Shown here: positions 60,467 through 64,000 of the stretch, piece after piece
How the letters are laid out: each line of letters opens with the position of its first letter
How positions within the stretch are numbered: position 1 is the first letter of the stretch
Assembly (NCBI RefSeq): GCF_007641255.1
Contig: NZ_CP036259.1
Span: 1,612,001 to 1,676,000 of the forward strand
Length of the DNA stretch: 64,000 nucleotides
Direction of reading: 5' to 3'
From: Sporomusa termitida
Lineage (GTDB): Bacteria > Bacillota > Negativicutes > Sporomusales > Sporomusaceae
Position numbers and translations under genes: made by a program
The notes under the pieces: generated by a model
Database searches by the model: none
What the model saw: only the letters and a program-made list of their open reading frames with translations
What the model was told of the DNA's origin: nothing

Positions 60467-61426
60467 ATGGAACTGAGTAAGCAAGTGATTTCAATTGTTG
60501 TACCGGTATTTAATGAACAAGACAATATTGATAACTTTTACCAGGAAGTTGTTAAACATATGGCACCGCTGGCCTATTCTTTTGAGCTGATTTTTATTGA
60601 TGATGGCTCAAGTGATGCCACGCCTCTGATATTAGAGCGGTTAGCGCAGGCGGACGAGCGGGTACGGGCTTTGATTATGGCCCGGAATTTCGGCCATCAG
60701 GTGGCTTTGACCTGTGGCTTGGATTATGCCAGAGGCCATGCCGTCATTACCATGGATGGCGATATGCAGCATCCGCCGGATATGATTCCGCTGCTGATTG
60801 CTGAATGGGAAAATGGCTTTGAGGTAGTACAAACAGTCAGGATCAACACAGAGGGCGTTTCCTGGTTTAAAGGCTTTACTTCGGGTATGTTCTATAAAAT
60901 GATGAATGTTATGTCCAATGTACAGGTAACTGAAGGGGGGTCTGACTTTCGTTTACTGGATAGAAAAGTGGTGGACAGCTTCTGCCGTTTCCGCGAACGG
61001 GCCCGGTTCATTCGCGGCATGATCAGTGCGATCGGGTACCGGCAGACTTACATAGAATTTGTTGCCCCCAAGAGATTTGCCGGACAATCTAAATTTTCCT
61101 GGCGAAGAATGCTGCATTTTGCTCTTGACGGTATTACCGCCTATTCAAAAACCCCGCTGCGCATTGCCTTTTATGTGGGGATAGCCATGGGCTTTGCCAG
61201 CATTGTTCTGACCCTGCAGGTTCTGTATATCCGGCTGTTTACCAATGAGGCTGTTCCCGGCTGGGCAACAATTACTGCCAGTATCTTGCTTTTAGGCGGC
61301 TTGCAGCTATCCGGCATCGGGATTATTGGCGAATATATCGGGCGAATCTTTGAGGAAGTGAAACAGCGGCCGCTTTATTGGCTCCGGGCGGAGCTCACCC
61401 GGCAAAAGGAAAAGGACGGCAGGTAA
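60467..61426 (+). CDS. Glycosyltransferase family 2 (GtrB/dolichyl-phosphate-type)
   Basis: Membrane-bound glycosyltransferase of 319 residues. GT-A domain (about 10-230): SIVVPVFNEQDN, DDGSSD and MDGDMQHPPD (DxD metal site). Two C-terminal membrane helices (about 238-260 and 272-298). Resembles GtrB/YkoT enzymes that load a sugar onto a polyprenyl phosphate. ATG 60467 has AGGGAGG upstream. Confidence 0.88.
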   Translation: MELSKQVISIVVPVFNEQDNIDNFYQEVVKHMAPLAYSFELIFIDDGSSDATPLILERLAQADERVRALIMARNFGHQVALTCGLDYARGHAVITMDGDMQHPPDMIPLLIAEWENGFEVVQTVRINTEGVSWFKGFTSGMFYKMMNVMSNVQVTEGGSDFRLLDRKVVDSFCRFRERARFIRGMISAIGYRQTYIEFVAPKRFAGQSKFSWRRMLHFALDGITAYSKTPLRIAFYVGIAMGFASIVLTLQVLYIRLFTNEAVPGWATITASILLLGGLQLSGIGIIGEYIGRIFEEVKQRPLYWLRAELTRQKEKDGR

Positions 61427-61529
61427 ATGGTGGAGAAAAAACTTATTTTTTGCCCTAATAATTGTAAAAAAAACACGATTTTAGGCAGGAATTTTTAATT
61501 TTAAACAGAATATAACAAAAGTGAGCGTA

Positions 61530-61657
61530 TAGAAAGCCGAATCCAGCTCCAGTACGGGGGAACCACTTTACGGGGGTGAAACCGGAGACTGTTATGTCTC
61601 CGGTAGGGTGCCTGCAACCCTAACCCGGCAGCTAACCTCGGAGGCCAGCGAGAGGAG
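61530..61657 (+). promoter_or_regulatory. ydaO-yuaA (cyclic di-AMP) riboswitch
   Basis: Hallmarks in order: GCCGAATCC (61536-), ACGGGGGAACC, TACGGGGGTGAAACCGGAGA, CTCCGGTAGGGTGC, CAACCCTAACCCGGCAGCTAAC and CGGAGGCCAGCGAGAGGA (ends about 61656). This is the consensus layout of the class that senses c-di-AMP. The gene behind it is an NlpC/P60 cell-wall hydrolase, a frequent target of this class. Confidence 0.9.
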
Positions 61658-61665
61658 AAACCAGT

Positions 61666-62334
61666 TTGCGCAAGTTTTTTGGGTTCATTGTCGTTTTCTG
61701 TCTCTTTTTTGGAACCACTGCTTTCGCCTTTGCTTCTGGTACATATGAAGCTGGCGACCAGGGAGAAGAAGTAGCCGCAATTCAATCACAGCTTAACAGC
61801 CTTGGCTTTAACGCCGGTGCGGCAGATGGTGATTTCGGCGACGTGACGGTCAGCGCCGTGAAGGCTTTCCAGAAGGCCCGTGGCCTTGAAGCCGATGGCG
61901 TAATCGGGCCGCAAACCTATCGGGCCCTGATGGGGCGGGATATCCCTGTCAGCCGTGATTCTTCCACTACTTCGGTACGGCGGATCATTCAGACCTCAAT
62001 GCGTTATACTGGCGTGCCTTATGTGTTTGGTGGGACAAGCCCTAATGGTTTCGATTGTTCGGGTTTTACACGTTATGTTTTTGCTCAGAGCGGTGTTTAC
62101 TTGCCGCGGATGGCTGATGAGCAGTTTGGGATTGGGCGGGCCGTATCACACAGCAGGCTCCGGCCGGGTGATCTGGTGTTCTTCAGCACTTACGCTGCCG
62201 GGGCATCTCACAGTGGCATCTATCTTGGCGACGGCAAGTTTATAAGTGCTACGTCCAGCCGCGGTGTTGCTATTAACGGCATGAACAGTAGTTACTGGGG
62301 GCCGCGCTATATTGGTGCCCGCAGGGTGATGTAA
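61666..62334 (+). CDS. Secreted NlpC/P60 peptidoglycan hydrolase with PG-binding domain
   Basis: Exported peptidoglycan endopeptidase of 222 residues. Signal peptide (MRKFFGFIVVFCLFFGTTAF), PG_binding_1 repeat (about 30-85, VAAIQSQLNSLGFNAG), then NlpC/P60 domain with catalytic C131 (FDCSGFTRYV), H182 (SHSGIYLG) and a polar third residue. TTG 61666 has GAGGAGAAACC upstream. Controlled by the c-di-AMP riboswitch. Confidence 0.9.
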   Translation: MRKFFGFIVVFCLFFGTTAFAFASGTYEAGDQGEEVAAIQSQLNSLGFNAGAADGDFGDVTVSAVKAFQKARGLEADGVIGPQTYRALMGRDIPVSRDSSTTSVRRIIQTSMRYTGVPYVFGGTSPNGFDCSGFTRYVFAQSGVYLPRMADEQFGIGRAVSHSRLRPGDLVFFSTYAAGASHSGIYLGDGKFISATSSRGVAINGMNSSYWGPRYIGARRVM

Positions 62335-62344
62335 ACTGACAGCA

Positions 62345-62375
62345 GGGAAGGCAATTGTCGGCCTTCCCCTTTTTA
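62345..62375 (+). terminator. Terminator after the NlpC/P60 gene
   Basis: GGGAAGGC / GCCTTCCC with an 8-base loop, followed by CTTTTTATTT. Confidence 0.88.
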
Positions 62376-62451
62376 TTTAATAATGCTTGTATTCTATAAA
62401 TGGATTTGCCACAATAGAAGTGGTCACCCGATTATGCCATGGAGATATATT

Positions 62452-64000
62452 ATGTTTAGTTTTTACTGGCGAAAATTTATCATTCCCTATTGGCTACTGG
62501 CTTTAACAGCGGTAGTTTGTTTTGTTATCGCCAGTGCTGCCGGTTTAGCGGCACCGTTGGTTGTGAAGCTGTTGATTGATGATGCGTTGTCTGGCGGTAA
62601 TATTGCATTTTTACACTTTATTACGGTTGGAATTGTCCTCCTCTATCTTATCCGCGGTTTGTTTTCCTATGGTTATGGTTATGGCATGGCTAAAGCCGGT
62701 AATAAAATGCTGGCCAGGCTGCGCGAGGATATGTTTAATAAACTGCAGTCACTGGATTATGCCTACTATATGAAGATGCCTTCGGGAGAGATCCTCTCAT
62801 TATTTACCAATGATCTTTTGTTTATCCAGCAGGCAGTTACGGCAGGTATTCCTGACGTTATTGTCGAGTCACTTAATCTGCTGGCTATTATGGCAATCAT
62901 GATTTATTTTGACTGGGAACTGGCAATGGTTACCTTTGGCACTTTACCGTTTATTATTGTGGCAATCAGCGGTTTTAATCATAAAATAGGCCGCCTGGGG
63001 GCGCTTGTGGAACATCACCTGGCCAAAGTGACGGCCATTATTCAACAGTCGGTCGTAGCAGTTATGATTGTGCAGAGTTATGCCCGGGAAGATTATGAAT
63101 ATCGAAAATTTAGTGATAAGATCCGGCTGGCTGCCGGTGATTTGCTCAAGGCCCAGCGGTTAAGCGCGATTCTGGAGCCGCTGGTTGAATTTCTGGCTGC
63201 TATTGGTTTAACCATTATTGTCTGGTACGGCGGGCGGGAGGTTATTAACGGGGACCTTACCGTCGGCGGCATGTTTGCCTTCCTTGTCTACATTATCAAT
63301 GTACCGGCGCCTGTCCGCAAAATTAGTCAGGGCCTGACTCAGCTTAAACTGGGAGTGGTCGCCTGGGAACGGATTAGCAGACTGCTTAATGAACAAAGGC
63401 CGGCTGTGGCAGACGGCCGTCTGGAGCTGGCCCAGGCCCAGGGACGGGTAGAGTTCAGGAATGTTTCTTTTGCGTATCAGCCAGGGCAACCGGTGCTCAA
63501 CAATATTAATGTGACCGCGTACCCGGGCGAAGTTATTGCCATTGTGGGGCCGAGCGGGGCCGGTAAATCATCCTTTGCCAATCTGCTGCTGCGGTTTTAT
63601 GACCCGGAGAGCGGAGCTGTCTTGCTGGATGGTATTAATATCAGGGAGCTTAAAATTAGTGCCCTGCGCAGGCATATTGGTTTTATTCAGCAAGAACCGA
63701 TATTATTTAACATGTCAATACTGGAAAACATCCGTTATGGCCGGCCGGCGGCCACAATGAGTCAGGTTGACCAGGCCGCCAGGCTTGCTAATGCCTATGA
63801 TTTTATTCGGGAGTTGCCGGCAGGTTATGATACTGTGGTCGGCGAATTAGGCGGCAACCTTTCCGGTGGTCAACGGCAGCGCATCGCAATCGCCCGGGCC
63901 ATCATCACCGAGCCGGCCATATTACTCCTCGATGAACCGACTGCGGCCCTTGACGCCCATACGGAAAAGCTGGTTATGGCTGCAATCAGACAGGCCGGAG
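62452..64000 (+). CDS. ABC exporter (membrane and ATPase fused), 3'-truncated by window end
   Basis: MsbA/MDR-type half transporter; the frame runs open from ATG 62452 (GGAG upstream) past the end of the window. Six hydrophobic segments in about the first 300 residues, then the nucleotide-binding domain: Walker [11 protein letters not shown]-loop FIQQEPI, signature LSGGQ, and Walker [13 protein letters not shown]. It starts [20 protein letters not shown]. Exported substrate unknown; lipids, peptides or drugs are all possible. Several terminal codons lie beyond 64000. Confidence 0.9.
   Translation, partial: MFSFYWRKFIIPYWLLALTAVVCFVIASAAGLAAPLVVKLLIDDALSGGNIAFLHFITVGIVLLYLIRGLFSYGYGYGMAKAGNKMLARLREDMFNKLQSLDYAYYMKMPSGEILSLFTNDLLFIQQAVTAGIPDVIVESLNLLAIMAIMIYFDWELAMVTFGTLPFIIVAISGFNHKIGRLGALVEHHLAKVTAIIQQSVVAVMIVQSYAREDYEYRKFSDKIRLAAGDLLKAQRLSAILEPLVEFLAAIGLTIIVWYGGREVINGDLTVGGMFAFLVYIINVPAPVRKISQGLTQLKLGVVAWERISRLLNEQRPAVADGRLELAQAQGRVEFRNVSFAYQPGQPVLNNINVTAYPGEVIAIVGPSGAGKSSFANLLLRFYDPESGAVLLDGINIRELKISALRRHIGFIQQEPILFNMSILENIRYGRPAATMSQVDQAARLANAYDFIRELPAGYDTVVGELGGNLSGGQRQRIAIARAIITEPAILLLDEPTAALDAHTEKLVMAAIRQAG

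Noticed and set aside
1-64000. CRISPR arrays, prophage or insertion-sequence transposases
   Set aside because: No regularly spaced direct repeats of 25-40 bases, phage structural genes or transposase motifs were seen.

Overview
The window looks like chromosome of an endospore-forming, anaerobic member of the Bacillota, most likely Negativicutes (Sporomusaceae-like). Evidence: spoIVFA-spoIVFB and a Spo0B-like gene (sporulation), the Firmicutes order rng-rplU-prp-rpmA-spo0B-obg-yhbY-proB-proA-nadD-yqeK-lcp-rsfS, a complete minCDE set, T-box, yybP-ykoY and ydaO-type riboswitches, and a membrane-bound uptake [NiFe] hydrogenase beside siroheme-route heme genes. The taxon is inferred from gene content; no 16S gene is present.

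Layout. 1-5.1 kb: 3' end of mrdA (PBP2), a bile-acid-symporter-family transporter on the other strand, minCDE and rodA (cell shape and division). 5.2-6.9 kb: spoIVFAB. 6.9-21.1 kb: a long + strand housekeeping block: B12-type radical SAM pair, RNase G, ribosomal proteins L21 and L27 with the L27-trimming protease, a very short Spo0B, Obg, YhbY, proline synthesis, NadD, an RRM protein, YqeK, an LCP protein, RsfS and CvfB. 21.1-24.8 kb: small lysine-rich or unknown proteins, a hairpin-type repeat element, a CNNM/CBS protein, a YqaA/DedA-type membrane protein behind a yybP-ykoY (Mn2+) riboswitch, and tRNA-Ala(GGC). 24.9-34.1 kb: amidohydrolase, a frameshifted SemiSWEET, a MoxR/VWA pair, two TerC paralogues (one with a Mn2+ riboswitch), a membrane hydrolase, an amino-acid permease and a sensor kinase. 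34.2-37.8 kb: glcDF (glycolate/lactate-type oxidase) and a NarL-type regulator. 38.1-43.6 kb: stacked long-inverted-repeat elements, L-serine dehydratase, RidA, Lgt, TlpA-CcdA, a phosphoesterase. 43.8-52.3 kb: SWIM/SNF2 helicase, class V aminotransferase, T-box-controlled leuS, trxA. 52.6-59.9 kb: ahbC-ahbD heme genes, then hydrogenase small subunit, large subunit, cytochrome b, maturation protease and a Cys-rich protein. 59.9-64 kb: AroH, a glycosyltransferase, a c-di-AMP riboswitch with an NlpC/P60 hydrolase, and a truncated ABC exporter.

How the genes fit together. AhbC/AhbD would make the heme that the hydrogenase cytochrome b needs, so heme synthesis and H2 oxidation sit side by side. 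The kinase at 33.0 kb carries a sugar-diacid recognition domain and, with the regulator at 37.1 kb, brackets glcDF, suggesting hydroxy-acid sensing. Prp sits between the two ribosomal proteins and is expected to trim L27.

The least explained material is non-coding: two families of intergenic repeats. Family 1 (seven copies, including one degenerate and one divergent, both orientations) folds into a conserved hairpin array with base changes that preserve pairing. Family 2 (three copies) consists of 165-235 bp elements that are almost wholly inverted repeat and share ACTAGTACC-type ends. Both were found by reading and should be tested by genome-wide search.
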